Shown here: piece after piece, positions 48,604-57,581 of the stretch
Layout: each line of letters begins with the position of its first letter
How positions within the stretch are numbered: the stretch's first letter is position 1
Origin: JARRNE01 sp963824085
GTDB taxonomy: Bacteria > Pseudomonadota > Gammaproteobacteria > Chromatiales > Chromatiaceae
DNA length: 64,000 nt
NCBI GenBank assembly: GCA_963824085.1
Contig: CAWGNT010000009.1
Location: 124,001 to 188,000, forward strand
Direction of reading: 5' to 3'
Notes under the pieces: generated by a model
What the model saw: only the letters and a program-made list of their open reading frames with translations
Databases searched by the model: none
Told to the model about the DNA's origin: nothing
Program-made: the position numbers and the translations under genes

Positions 48604-50895
48604 TCAGACCTTTCTGTCCTTCAGCTTCAAGGCGATGACAGTCACTACGATGAGAGCACAGGCTAGCGCAGCAGTGGCGGCGATATCCGTCGACCAGCTC
48701 CCACTCAGAGCGATCACCGGCTCGCCGCTGGGCTGGCGCAGGTCAAGAACGGCCTTCTCCAATGTGGCGTGCATGGCATCGAGGGCCCAGTAAGCGATCA
48801 CCGTCACCTGGGCGACAACCTCCGACACGCCCTTCAGCGCCACCACCGAGTTCGAGAGGATGAACTGCGGGATCAGAAGCAGCGGCAGGGCGGCGATCGC
48901 CTTGTCGTTGGAGTTGACGAAGGCGCTGACGACCAGACCCATTCCCGTGGCGGCAAGGCCGGCGAGAAACAGGGTGACGAACCGCTCCCCGAAGCTCCCA
49001 GGAAAGTCGATCATCAGGGTTACGATGGCGAGAAAGCTGGCGCACTGCACCGCGCACAGAATGGCGAGCGGAATCAGCTTGCTGGTTATGTAAGCCGGAA
49101 TGGTCACCACGACCGACCGCTCTCGCAGATACACCGGCAGCTCTTTGACGATCTCGCGCGCCGAGTTGATGCATCCGAACCAGATCGCCGACAACACCAG
49201 AACGAAGGCGATCTGACTCTCGGCCTTCGCCCGATCGAGGAGGCTGCCCGACGTATCGAAGATCGCCCCCACCACGAAGGCGATGATCGGCGCCTGAAGA
49301 AGGAGCACCAAGAGATTGAGCCGGTCGGCAAACAGGAGGTTGGCGTAGCGGCTCGTCAGGGTCGCGGCCTGACGCAGGCTGAACCAGGATCGTTTCGGCG
49401 GCGGCCCGGCGGCATCCGACGATTGCCCACCCGCCGCCTGCCCCTGGGACAGTCTGGCCGCGATGAAGCGCTCATAACAGGGCGACTCGCGAAAGCGTGC
49501 GCTCCAGACCGCCGCATCCTGCGTCTCCAGCTTCTCGTACACCCCGGAGAGACGCTCCACCCCGAAATAGGCCGCCGCGTCGTCGGGCGGCCCGTAATAG
49601 ACCAGATGGCCCTGATGCAGCAGGGCTACCAGGTGGCAGCTGTCGATGTTCTCCAGGGTGTGGGTAACGCAGATCACGGTCCGACCATCGGCGGCGAGAT
49701 CGGCGAACAGGCGCATCATCTTCTTGTCGGTACCCGCATCCAGGCCGCTCGTGGCCTCATCGAGGAACAGGATGTTGGGATTCGCCACCAGCTCGACGGC
49801 GAGACTCACGCGCTTGAGCTGACCGCCGCTCAGGGGCTCTGGCGTATCCACCGGCATGTCGCCCTTCTCCTGCAGCCCGACACGCTCCAGCACCCGCTCG
49901 ATATGTGCCGCTATCTCCTCGCCGGATGTGTCGGGCGGTAGACGCAGACGGGCGGTGTAACGCAGGGCGTCGCGCACCGTTATCTTGCGGTGGACTATGT
50001 CCTGCTGGGGGACATACCCGATGCCCGCCCGAAAGACGTCGAAGGCGCCGTAGAGATCGACCCCGTTGTACTGGACACTGCCCGCGGACGCCGGGCGCCG
50101 CCCGTTCAGGGCGTCGAGCAAGGTAGACTTGCCTGAGCCGCTGGTGCCGAAGATCACCACGAACTCGCCGGGATCGATCGCGAGATCGATGTTGGTCAGC
50201 AGGTTTCTCGGCTGCTTGGTGGTCCGGTCGATGACCTGTTTCGTCAATCCGTGCGCCTCGACCCGTACCCGACCGCCCAGCTCGGCAGGCTCCAGTGCGG
50301 CTCCGGTGAACACGAAGACGAAGGTCGCAAAAGAGACCCGGTCCCCTGGGGCGAGCGGAACCCTGCCTTCGATGCGCCTGCCGTTGACGAAGGTGCCGTT
50401 GGTGCTGTGCAGGTCTTCGATCCACACATGCTCGGGCGTGCACAGGAGACGCGCGTGCTCGCGGGACACCAGGGGAGAATCGATCGGCAGGCCGCAGTCG
50501 GCCAAGCGACCGACGATGATCTCCTGGGCCGCTGGTCTGTCAGCGAGCTGTAGGCCCGACTCGCCGCTCTCGCCCGCACTCGCCGCCGCGGAAGGCTCGC
50601 GCAGGAACACCTGAACCAGCGCCGAACCGAGTGCGACCCAGTCCCCCGTCTGCACCGCAATCGCGCCAGTGACGGCCGTGCCGTTGACCAGTAGCGGCGC
50701 CGCCGGCATGGGCTCGATCCACAAGGCGTCGCCGCGCAGATAGAGCTTGGCGTGCGACGGCAAGACCCCATCGCCTTTGACCCTGATCGGGTTGCTGTCG
50801 TCGCTCCCAATCAGATATTCCTGGTCGGGTCCCATCGCGACCCGTCCCATCGACTGTCGCGAGGTCTTGAGCTCGATCTCTTGGGGTTGCGACAC
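48604..50895 (-). CDS. ABCG-type transporter with two N-terminal FHA domains
   Basis: 763 residues from GTG 50895. FHA1 (about 20-97) is degenerate: the usual Gly-Arg is Gly30-Ser31, though Ser-His 47-48 and VNG 70-72 remain. FHA2 (about 127-196) is canonical with GR 129-130, SREHA 144-148 and HSTNGTFVNG 163-172. The ATPase has Walker A GTSGSGKST 250-258, signature LSGGQ 355-359 and Walker B ILFLDE 375-380. About six membrane segments follow (about 540-760), an ABC-2 half-transporter. FHA2 should bind phosphothreonine, most likely a site made by the kinase next door. First gene of the cluster; substrate unknown. Confidence 0.93.
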   Translation of the reverse strand: MSQPQEIELKTSRQSMGRVAMGPDQEYLIGSDDSNPIRVKGDGVLPSHAKLYLRGDALWIEPMPAAPLLVNGTAVTGAIAVQTGDWVALGSALVQVFLREPSAAASAGESGESGLQLADRPAAQEIIVGRLADCGLPIDSPLVSREHARLLCTPEHVWIEDLHSTNGTFVNGRRIEGRVPLAPGDRVSFATFVFVFTGAALEPAELGGRVRVEAHGLTKQVIDRTTKQPRNLLTNIDLAIDPGEFVVIFGTSGSGKSTLLDALNGRRPASAGSVQYNGVDLYGAFDVFRAGIGYVPQQDIVHRKITVRDALRYTARLRLPPDTSGEEIAAHIERVLERVGLQEKGDMPVDTPEPLSGGQLKRVSLAVELVANPNILFLDEATSGLDAGTDKKMMRLFADLAADGRTVICVTHTLENIDSCHLVALLHQGHLVYYGPPDDAAAYFGVERLSGVYEKLETQDAAVWSARFRESPCYERFIAARLSQGQAAGGQSSDAAGPPPKRSWFSLRQAATLTSRYANLLFADRLNLLVLLLQAPIIAFVVGAIFDTSGSLLDRAKAESQIAFVLVLSAIWFGCINSAREIVKELPVYLRERSVVVTIPAYITSKLIPLAILCAVQCASFLAIVTLMIDFPGSFGERFVTLFLAGLAATGMGLVVSAFVNSNDKAIAALPLLLIPQFILSNSVVALKGVSEVVAQVTVIAYWALDAMHATLEKAVLDLRQPSGEPVIALSGSWSTDIAATAALACALIVVTVIALKLKDRKV

Positions 50896-51100
50896 GCGCG
50901 CCGCCCTTCGCTCAAACGGCCATCGGATCGTCTCGGCGCGGACAACACCACGCGCTCGAGCAATCCGGTCGACTCGCCGGCGTCATGGCTGGCCCGGCCG
51001 GGCCGCGGTACTGCAGTCTAGTCATCGCTCGTGCAAGTGAAGGTGACGAGGAAACGAAGCCTGTACGGTCGCCCCCCCCGGACGCCCACGAGATTAACGG

Positions 51101-52471
51101 TTACGGTGTCGCTTGACAACGCGGACGCGCCAGCCATCCCTCCCAGGGATGCCCTTCCCACAGGAGCGAAATAGAGTGGCTCTCGTCGGCGCGAGGAGGT
51201 CGGTAACCCCAAAGATCCCCCACGGCGGTCAATCGGTCCCCAGCGAAAACCAAAGGGACGTACTGGCGAAGCCAGGCCGGAACGCCACGCTCCTGGAAGA
51301 GTTTCTTGAGCGCATGGTGGTGCCGCCCGGCCAGGTCCAAGCAGCTCAGTCCGGGGACACCGAAACGCACCCTGAGCCCCCCCGCACAGATTGCCGCCGG
51401 ATCGAGCGGCTCACCGGCATCGTTGAGGAGCCTGAGCTGCCCGAGACCGGAGGGCAACACGAGCGCCCCCATCGTCCACGAAAGTGTCTCACCGGCGAGA
51501 GGAGGCGGCAGCGGCGCCAGTGCAAAGAGGTCGTCTCGATGGCGGCGGATCTCGCAACCGCTCCAGGCAACCAATGGTGAGCCATCCGGTCGCGCCGTCA
51601 GGACCTCGTCGAGGATGCGTCCCAGGTGTTTCGCATCCGGCGGCCGAAACCCCTGCTCCACGATCCAGTACCGGATCGCGGCCCGACGCAGCGCCAGATC
51701 AAGCGTCTGGATGCCTTGAATGCTCAGGGTACCTGACCGCCCCCCCGCAAACCCTGCCGTCGTCCGTGCGGCAAGATGCGCGACCAGTGCCTCAGCGTCC
51801 GCACAGTGCCCGGCGGTGCGCGCCAGGGTTACCTCACAGGCGGGCCAGCGCTCCGCGAGCACCGGGAGCACACGATGGCGGAGGAAGTTGCGGTCGCGGG
51901 TGAGGTCCCAATTGCTCGGGTCGTCCACCCAATCCAGCCCTTGCTTCAGCGCATAGGCGCGAAGCTCGCCGCGCCCCACGTCCAGCAGCGGCCGTACCAG
52001 GCGCCCTTCGCCCAGAGCTGCGATGGGAGGCATGGCCGCCAGGCCACGCACACCGCTTCCCCGCAGCAAGGCCAGCAAGAGGGTCTCCGCCTGATCCCCG
52101 CGATGATGGGCGGTGAGGAGCAGGTCGCCGGCCCCCAGCAGCGCCGCAAGGACTCGATATCGTGCCTCCCGCGCAACCGCTTCCAGGCTTTCACCGCGCA
52201 CCGCCGAAATCTCCAGCCGGAGCACCCTGAGCGGCACGGCGAACCGAGCACAGCTTGCCCCGCAGTGGTCTGCCCAACGAGCCGAGTCAGGCTGCAGCCC
52301 GTGGTCCACGTGAACCGCCTGGATCTGCACCGACACGCGATCGCGCAATGCCGCGGCCGCGTGGAGCAAGACCTCTGAATCCATTCCGCCGCTGTAGGCG
52401 ATCCAGCAGCGGCGGGCGTCCGGAAACCGGGAGAGACGTGTGCGCAGGTGCTCGGATGAGAATGCGGGCAT
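51101..52471 (-). CDS. tilS: tRNA(Ile)-lysidine synthase
   Basis: 456 residues. PP-loop ATP motif SGGMDS at 27-32, the HHRGDQAETLLLALLRGSG block, and two C-terminal domains as in E. coli TilS. It changes the wobble C of tRNA-Ile(CAU) to lysidine so that AUA is read as Ile; essential. It follows accA by 27 bases on the same strand, the common gammaproteobacterial order. Confidence 0.94.
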   Translation of the reverse strand: MPAFSSEHLRTRLSRFPDARRCWIAYSGGMDSEVLLHAAAALRDRVSVQIQAVHVDHGLQPDSARWADHCGASCARFAVPLRVLRLEISAVRGESLEAVAREARYRVLAALLGAGDLLLTAHHRGDQAETLLLALLRGSGVRGLAAMPPIAALGEGRLVRPLLDVGRGELRAYALKQGLDWVDDPSNWDLTRDRNFLRHRVLPVLAERWPACEVTLARTAGHCADAEALVAHLAARTTAGFAGGRSGTLSIQGIQTLDLALRRAAIRYWIVEQGFRPPDAKHLGRILDEVLTARPDGSPLVAWSGCEIRRHRDDLFALAPLPPPLAGETLSWTMGALVLPSGLGQLRLLNDAGEPLDPAAICAGGLRVRFGVPGLSCLDLAGRHHHALKKLFQERGVPAWLRQYVPLVFAGDRLTAVGDLWGYRPPRADESHSISLLWEGHPWEGWLARPRCQATP

Positions 52472-52498
52472 GGCGTTTGCCTGGCCCGGCCGGGGCGG

Positions 52499-53455
52499 CT
52501 ACTCCTTGAACTTGCCGTAGCCCATGAGACGCGTATACCGGCGTGCCAGAAGCTCATCGATATCCTGCTCCATGAGTCCATCGAGGGCCGCAATCAAGGC
52601 CTGTTTGAGCGCCGCGGCCATGGCGTCGGGATCGCGGTGGGCGCCGCCCAAGGGCTCTGAGATCACCTCGTCGACGAGCTCTAGCTCCTTGAGCTTGCCG
52701 GAGGTGATGGCCATGGCTTCTGCCGCAAGCTGGGCCTTGTCGGCACTCTTCCACAGGATTGACGCGCAGCCCTCCGGCGAGATCACCGAGTAGGTACTGT
52801 ACTGGAGCATAAGCAAGCGGTCGCCAACGCCGATCGCGAGCGCGCCGCCAGACCCCCCTTCCCCCACCACCGTGCACAGGATAGGTGTGCGCAGGTGGGC
52901 CATGACGAGCAGATTGCGGGCGATCGCCTCACTCTGACCCCGTTCCTCCGCCCCGACCCCCGGATAGGCACCCGGGGTATCGATGAAGGTCAGGATGGGG
53001 AGCCGGAAGCGCCCTGCCAGCTCCATAAACCGCAATGCCTTGCGATAGCCCTCGGGGCGCGGCATCCCGAAGTTGCGCTGAATCTTCTCCTTGGTGTCTC
53101 GGCCCTTCTGGTGACCGATGATCATCACCGAGCGGCCGTCCAGGCGGGCCACCCCGCCGACGATGGCTCGGTCGTCGGCAAAGGTGCGATCGCCATGGAG
53201 CTCCTGGAAGTCGTCGAAGATCCGTTTGACGTAGTCGAGGCAGTAAGGGCGTTGCGGGTGGCGGGCGATCTGGGAAATCTGCCAGGGGGTGAGCGACGAA
53301 AAGATCGACTCTGTGAGGGAGAGGCTCTTGGAGTGCAGCCGCTCGATCTCGTCCCCGATATTGATCTCGTTGTCGTCGCCGATATGCCGCAGCTCCTCGA
53401 TCTTGGCCTCGAGCTCTGCAATTGGTTGTTCGAAATCTAGAAAGCTTGGATCCAT
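52499..53455 (-). CDS. accA: Acetyl-CoA carboxylase carboxyltransferase subunit alpha
   Basis: 318 residues from ATG 53455 (MDPSFLDFEQPIAELEAKIE); the frame is open to 53791, but that part is not protein-like and overlaps dnaE. Crotonase-like domain with AYPGVGAEERGQSEAIARNL and GEGGSGGALAIGVGDRLLM. With AccD it carboxylates acetyl-CoA from biotin-AccB, the first step of fatty acid synthesis. 119 bases after dnaE. Confidence 0.97.
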   Translation of the reverse strand: MDPSFLDFEQPIAELEAKIEELRHIGDDNEINIGDEIERLHSKSLSLTESIFSSLTPWQISQIARHPQRPYCLDYVKRIFDDFQELHGDRTFADDRAIVGGVARLDGRSVMIIGHQKGRDTKEKIQRNFGMPRPEGYRKALRFMELAGRFRLPILTFIDTPGAYPGVGAEERGQSEAIARNLLVMAHLRTPILCTVVGEGGSGGALAIGVGDRLLMLQYSTYSVISPEGCASILWKSADKAQLAAEAMAITSGKLKELELVDEVISEPLGGAHRDPDAMAAALKQALIAALDGLMEQDIDELLARRYTRLMGYGKFKE

Positions 53456-53574
53456 GGCCGCGCAATGGTAATCAAAATCTGCCTGCAGCGACAGCTCAGC
53501 TCGCTCGCCCCGCAGGACTCCGTCGTTTGCGAGCTGAAACAAATCCTCACTGAAGACGCTTGAGATTATTCGAT

Positions 53575-56500
53575 CTACATAACCCGGTGTTCTGGGTATT
53601 CGAGCACGACCGGACCTTGCTCTTTGGCCGTCGTTTCCCGCCCCTCGCTCCTCGCACCTCGGCCGATGCCGAATATCTCCCCCCGGGCCGGGCGCTGATG
53701 CACCCGGCCCCCGTATGAGACCTTGACCCTCTCCGCGCCCAGCTGCCGTCGCAATCGCTTGATCAGCTCGTCGGCGGGCTGCACGCACCACGCGTCCCCG
53801 AGCAGCAGGGAGCCACGGGCGCCGGGTCGCCGGTAGTCTATGAGGACGCGGAGCCGTCCCTCGCGGAAGGCGGTGAGTGTCGACTTGAGCTGCTCAACCA
53901 GAGCGGGCGCGCCCGCGTGGTCCTCGGCACCGTTCAGATCGATGGTCAAACGCAAACAGTCCGCCAGCGTCTCGCGCGCTGCCTCGAGGGTGCGCACCTC
54001 TTCCGCCCGCAAGGACCAGGAGTCCCTGAATTCGTCGAAGGTCAGGTTTCCGGTCACCGCAAGGATACGATCGCTCACAAGGACCTCTCGCACGCGCTCG
54101 TAGAGCTCCGAAAAAACGGCGATCTCGATACGGCCGGTGCGATCGTCAAGCAGCACCGAGCCCATGCGGCCGCGCGGAGTCTTCCCGTGGCGCACGCCGA
54201 CCACCAGACCGACCACCGTCTGCCGCTCACGATCGCTCCTGTCGCGGCTGGCCTCGAGCAGCGTTCCGATGCGGGCGCTCGCCATGGCGTTGAGCTCCTC
54301 CTCGAAGCGATTGATCGGGTGACCGGTCAGGTAGAGACCGAGCGTCTCCTTCTCCCCCTGCAGGCGCTCCTCTTCCTCCCATTCCTCCCAGGTCCGGCCC
54401 GAGAGCTGCGGATCCGGGGCGCTCGCCGCGACCGGCTCCACCGCCCCGAACAGGTCGCTCTGACCGGCCTCCTGCATCGCCTTGTGCTGCTCTGCCAACT
54501 TGAGTGCAAGAGGCAACTGGGCCATCAAGGTGGCCCGGTTCGGCCCCAGCTCGTCCAAGGCACCGGCGCGGATAAGGGCCTCCAGCACACGACGGTTCGC
54601 CTTGTGAAGGTCGATACGTCGACACAAATCCCACAGGTCGCAATACGGCCCGCCGGCCCGCCGTGCCTCGAGCATGGCCTCGATAGCCGATTCTCCAACC
54701 CCTTTTATCGCGCCGATGCCGTACAGGATGCCGCCCTCGCCCGAGACCGTGAACCGGTATTCGGAGCAATTGATCGCCGGCGCCAAGACGTCGAGCCCCA
54801 TCGAGCGGCACTCGTCGATGAGTGTCACAACCTTCTCGGTGTTGTCCATGTCCGCACTCAGCACGGCCGCCATGAAGGCCGCCGGGTAGTGTGCCTTGAG
54901 CCAAAGCGTCTGATAGGAGACCAGGGCATAGGCGGCCGAGTGCGACTTGTTGAAGCCGTAGCCCGCGAACTTCTCCATGAGATCGAAGATGTATGCGGCC
55001 GTCTCGCTCTTGACGCCGCGCTGCTCGGCGCCCGCCTGGAAGATCGCCCGCTGCTTGGCCATCTCCTCCGGCTTCTTCTTGCCCATGGCGCGGCGCAGGA
55101 GGTCGGCGCCGCCCAGCGTGTAGCCGGCGAGGACCTGGGCGATCTGCATGACCTGTTCCTGATAGAGGATGACCCCGTAGGTGGGCTTTAGGATGGGCTC
55201 GAGCTCGGGGTGCGGATAAGCGACTTCGGCCCGCCCATGCTTGCGGTTGATGAAGTCGTCCACCATGCCGGACTGGAGGGGTCCTGGTCGAAACAGGGCG
55301 ACCAGGGCGGTGATTTCCTCGAAGCAGTCCGGCTGGAGCTTCTTGATGAGCTCCTTCATACCGCGCGACTCAAGCTGGAAAACAGCGGTCGTCTCGCAGC
55401 GCTTGAGGAGCTGGAACGCGGCCTCGTCGTCCATAGGGATGGCGGTGATGTCGATCGGCGCTTCCCCGTCGCACGTCCGCTCGACGTTCACCGTTTTGAG
55501 CGCCCAGTCGATGATGGTGAGGGTGCGCAGCCCCAAGAAGTCGAACTTGACGAGCCCGACCTGCTCCACATCGTCCTTGTCGTACTGGGTGACCAGATTC
55601 TCCCCGCCGGGTTCGCAGTACAGTGGGGAGTAGTCTGTCAGCACGGTCGGGGCGATGACCACGCCGCCGGCGTGCTTGCCGGCGTTTCGAGCGAGACCCT
55701 CCAGCTTCCGCCCCATGTCGATGATCGCTTTGATCTCCTCGTCGTCCTGGTACGCCTTCTTTAGATCGTCGCCCTCCTCCAAGGCACGGTCCAGCGTCAT
55801 GCCGAGCTCGAACGGCACGAGCTTGGCAATCTTGTCCACGAAGCCGTACGGATACCCCATGACCCGTCCGACGTCACGCACCACGGCCTTGGCCGCCATG
55901 GTGCCGAAGGTGATGATTTGGGAGACGGCGTCACGGCCGTAACGCTCGGCCACATAGTCGATGACCCGGTCTCGGTTCTCCATGCAGAAGTCCACATCGA
56001 AGTCCGGCATGGAGACGCGCTCGGGGTTGAGAAAACGCTCGAACAGCAGTTCGTGTTCGATCGGGTCCAGGTCCGTGATCTTGAGCGCGTAGGCCACCAG
56101 GGAGCCGGCGCCGGAGCCGCGGCCCGGCCCCACCGGGATGCCATTGTCCTTGGCCCAGCGGATGAAGTCCGCCACGATCAGGAAGTACCCGGGAAAGCCC
56201 ATCTGGGTGATCACGTCGAGCTCCAGCTGGAGGCGCTCGTCGTAGACCTTGCGCCGAGCCGCAAAGTCTTCCGCGCTGCGCTCGAAAGACCGCGACAAAC
56301 GCCATTCCAGCCCCTCACGGGACTGTTCTGCCAAGTAGCCCTCCGTGGTTTGTCCCGCCGGCACAGGGAACGCGGGCAGGAAATTCCGACCCAGTGTCAG
56401 CTCCAGGTTGCACCGCTTTGCAATCTCGACGGTGTTCTCCAGCGCTTCGGGCAGATCCGCGAAGAGCTGGACCATCTCCTGCGCGCTGCGCAGGTACTGC

Positions 56501-57207
56501 TGCTCGCTGTAGTGGCGGGGGCGGCGCGGATCATCGAGAGTGCGCCCCTCGTGGATGCACACCCGCGCCTCATGGGCTTCGAAGTCCTCCGGCTGGAGGA
56601 ACCGCACGTCGTTGGTCGCAACCACGGGGGCCCCATGGCGGGCGGCTAGTGCGACGCCCAGCTCGAGGGACTCCGCCTCTTGCTCGCGGTCAGTGCGGAT
56701 CAGCTCCAGGTAGTAGCGGTCGCCGAACAGGCGCAACCAGTGCCCAAGCAGATCCTCGGCCTGGTCCGCCTGTCCCGCCAGCAGGGCACGGGCTACGTCT
56801 CCCTCCGGTCCTCCGGACAGCGCGATCAGCCCTCCCGACGCCTCCGTGAGCCAAGAGCGGTCCACCTGGGGAACCCCTAGGTGCTGACCCTCCCGATAGG
56901 CTCGCGAGAGGAGCCGCGTCAGGTTTCGATAGCCCTGAATGTCCTGAACAAGCAGAACCAGGCGGTGCGGCCGGGTGGGGTCATCGGCGTTATGCAGCCA
57001 CAGGTCCGTGCCGGCAATGGGTTTGACCCCTGCCGCAACGGCCGCCTTGTAGAAACGCACCAACGCGAACAGGTTGGACTGATCGGTGACGGCGACAGCG
57101 GGCATGCGGTTCGCGGCGACGGCCTTGATCAGGGGCTTGACCCGAACGAGGCCATCGACCAATGAGTATTCGGAATGGAGGTGTAGATGGACGAAACGGG
57201 GTTCCAC
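53575..57207 (-). CDS. dnaE: DNA polymerase III subunit alpha
   Basis: 1210 residues from GTG 57207. PHP domain at the N-terminus (HLHLHSEYSLVDG), palm with catalytic Asp pair in MPDFDVDFCMENRDRVIDYV (DxD), further conserved FNKSHSAAYALVSYQTLW, helix-hairpin-helix and OB-fold near the end. It is the replicative polymerase core. About 50 residues longer than E. coli DnaE, with the extra part at the charged C-terminus. Part of the rnhB-dnaE-accA-tilS run. Confidence 0.97.
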   Translation of the reverse strand: MEPRFVHLHLHSEYSLVDGLVRVKPLIKAVAANRMPAVAVTDQSNLFALVRFYKAAVAAGVKPIAGTDLWLHNADDPTRPHRLVLLVQDIQGYRNLTRLLSRAYREGQHLGVPQVDRSWLTEASGGLIALSGGPEGDVARALLAGQADQAEDLLGHWLRLFGDRYYLELIRTDREQEAESLELGVALAARHGAPVVATNDVRFLQPEDFEAHEARVCIHEGRTLDDPRRPRHYSEQQYLRSAQEMVQLFADLPEALENTVEIAKRCNLELTLGRNFLPAFPVPAGQTTEGYLAEQSREGLEWRLSRSFERSAEDFAARRKVYDERLQLELDVITQMGFPGYFLIVADFIRWAKDNGIPVGPGRGSGAGSLVAYALKITDLDPIEHELLFERFLNPERVSMPDFDVDFCMENRDRVIDYVAERYGRDAVSQIITFGTMAAKAVVRDVGRVMGYPYGFVDKIAKLVPFELGMTLDRALEEGDDLKKAYQDDEEIKAIIDMGRKLEGLARNAGKHAGGVVIAPTVLTDYSPLYCEPGGENLVTQYDKDDVEQVGLVKFDFLGLRTLTIIDWALKTVNVERTCDGEAPIDITAIPMDDEAAFQLLKRCETTAVFQLESRGMKELIKKLQPDCFEEITALVALFRPGPLQSGMVDDFINRKHGRAEVAYPHPELEPILKPTYGVILYQEQVMQIAQVLAGYTLGGADLLRRAMGKKKPEEMAKQRAIFQAGAEQRGVKSETAAYIFDLMEKFAGYGFNKSHSAAYALVSYQTLWLKAHYPAAFMAAVLSADMDNTEKVVTLIDECRSMGLDVLAPAINCSEYRFTVSGEGGILYGIGAIKGVGESAIEAMLEARRAGGPYCDLWDLCRRIDLHKANRRVLEALIRAGALDELGPNRATLMAQLPLALKLAEQHKAMQEAGQSDLFGAVEPVAASAPDPQLSGRTWEEWEEEERLQGEKETLGLYLTGHPINRFEEELNAMASARIGTLLEASRDRSDRERQTVVGLVVGVRHGKTPRGRMGSVLLDDRTGRIEIAVFSELYERVREVLVSDRILAVTGNLTFDEFRDSWSLRAEEVRTLEAARETLADCLRLTIDLNGAEDHAGAPALVEQLKSTLTAFREGRLRVLIDYRRPGARGSLLLGDAWCVQPADELIKRLRRQLGAERVKVSYGGRVHQRPARGEIFGIGRGARSEGRETTAKEQGPVVLEYPEHRVM

Positions 57208-57581
57208 GATGCGGGGCTGCCCTCTTTCTCGTTACGGTGGCTCCTGGTGGCGAGCATTCTAGCCGCTCTCCGGTTTGGGTGTACTGCCCGTTTACGGCCA
57301 CCAGAGACCAGACCATGCGACACGCAATATATTGTTTTCTGATGAAAAAATGGCTATGAAAACGCGAAAACTCAAACGGGAACGGCAGGCATCGAGAGCG
57401 ACCAGATTAGACGGGCTCGTTCAGCCCGGTGCCGCCCTGGGGTTGACGCCCTAGTCGTGTGAGATTCCGCCCTGATCCCTGCCGTTTCGAATAAGGTGGA
57501 CGGGAAACGGCGTTGGCGGTTCAGCGCGCCGCAGCTAGGATCGTCCCCATCACCTCCCAACAATACGCAAGCGCCAACTCC
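57208..57581. other. Divergent intergenic region dnaE / yihY
   Basis: 374 bases. An AT-rich segment at about 57325-57380 (ATATATTGTTTTCTGATG) is unusual for this sequence and may hold the dnaE promoter on the minus strand; boxes are not clear enough to call. No gene seen; a weak frame extends yihY upstream to 57513. Confidence 0.4.

Noticed and set aside
44049..50895. Type VI secretion PpkA/Fha module
   Set aside because: No Tss, Hcp, VgrG or ClpV genes in the window, and the FHA domains sit on an ABC transporter.
53917..55191. Long open frames antisense to dnaE, glpD (12552-13850), the helicase (22173-23627), carB (29181-30023) and lpxD (62266-63447)
   Set aside because: They oppose clear conserved genes, have His/Arg/Gly-rich composition and no motifs. 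High GC lengthens open frames opposite real genes.
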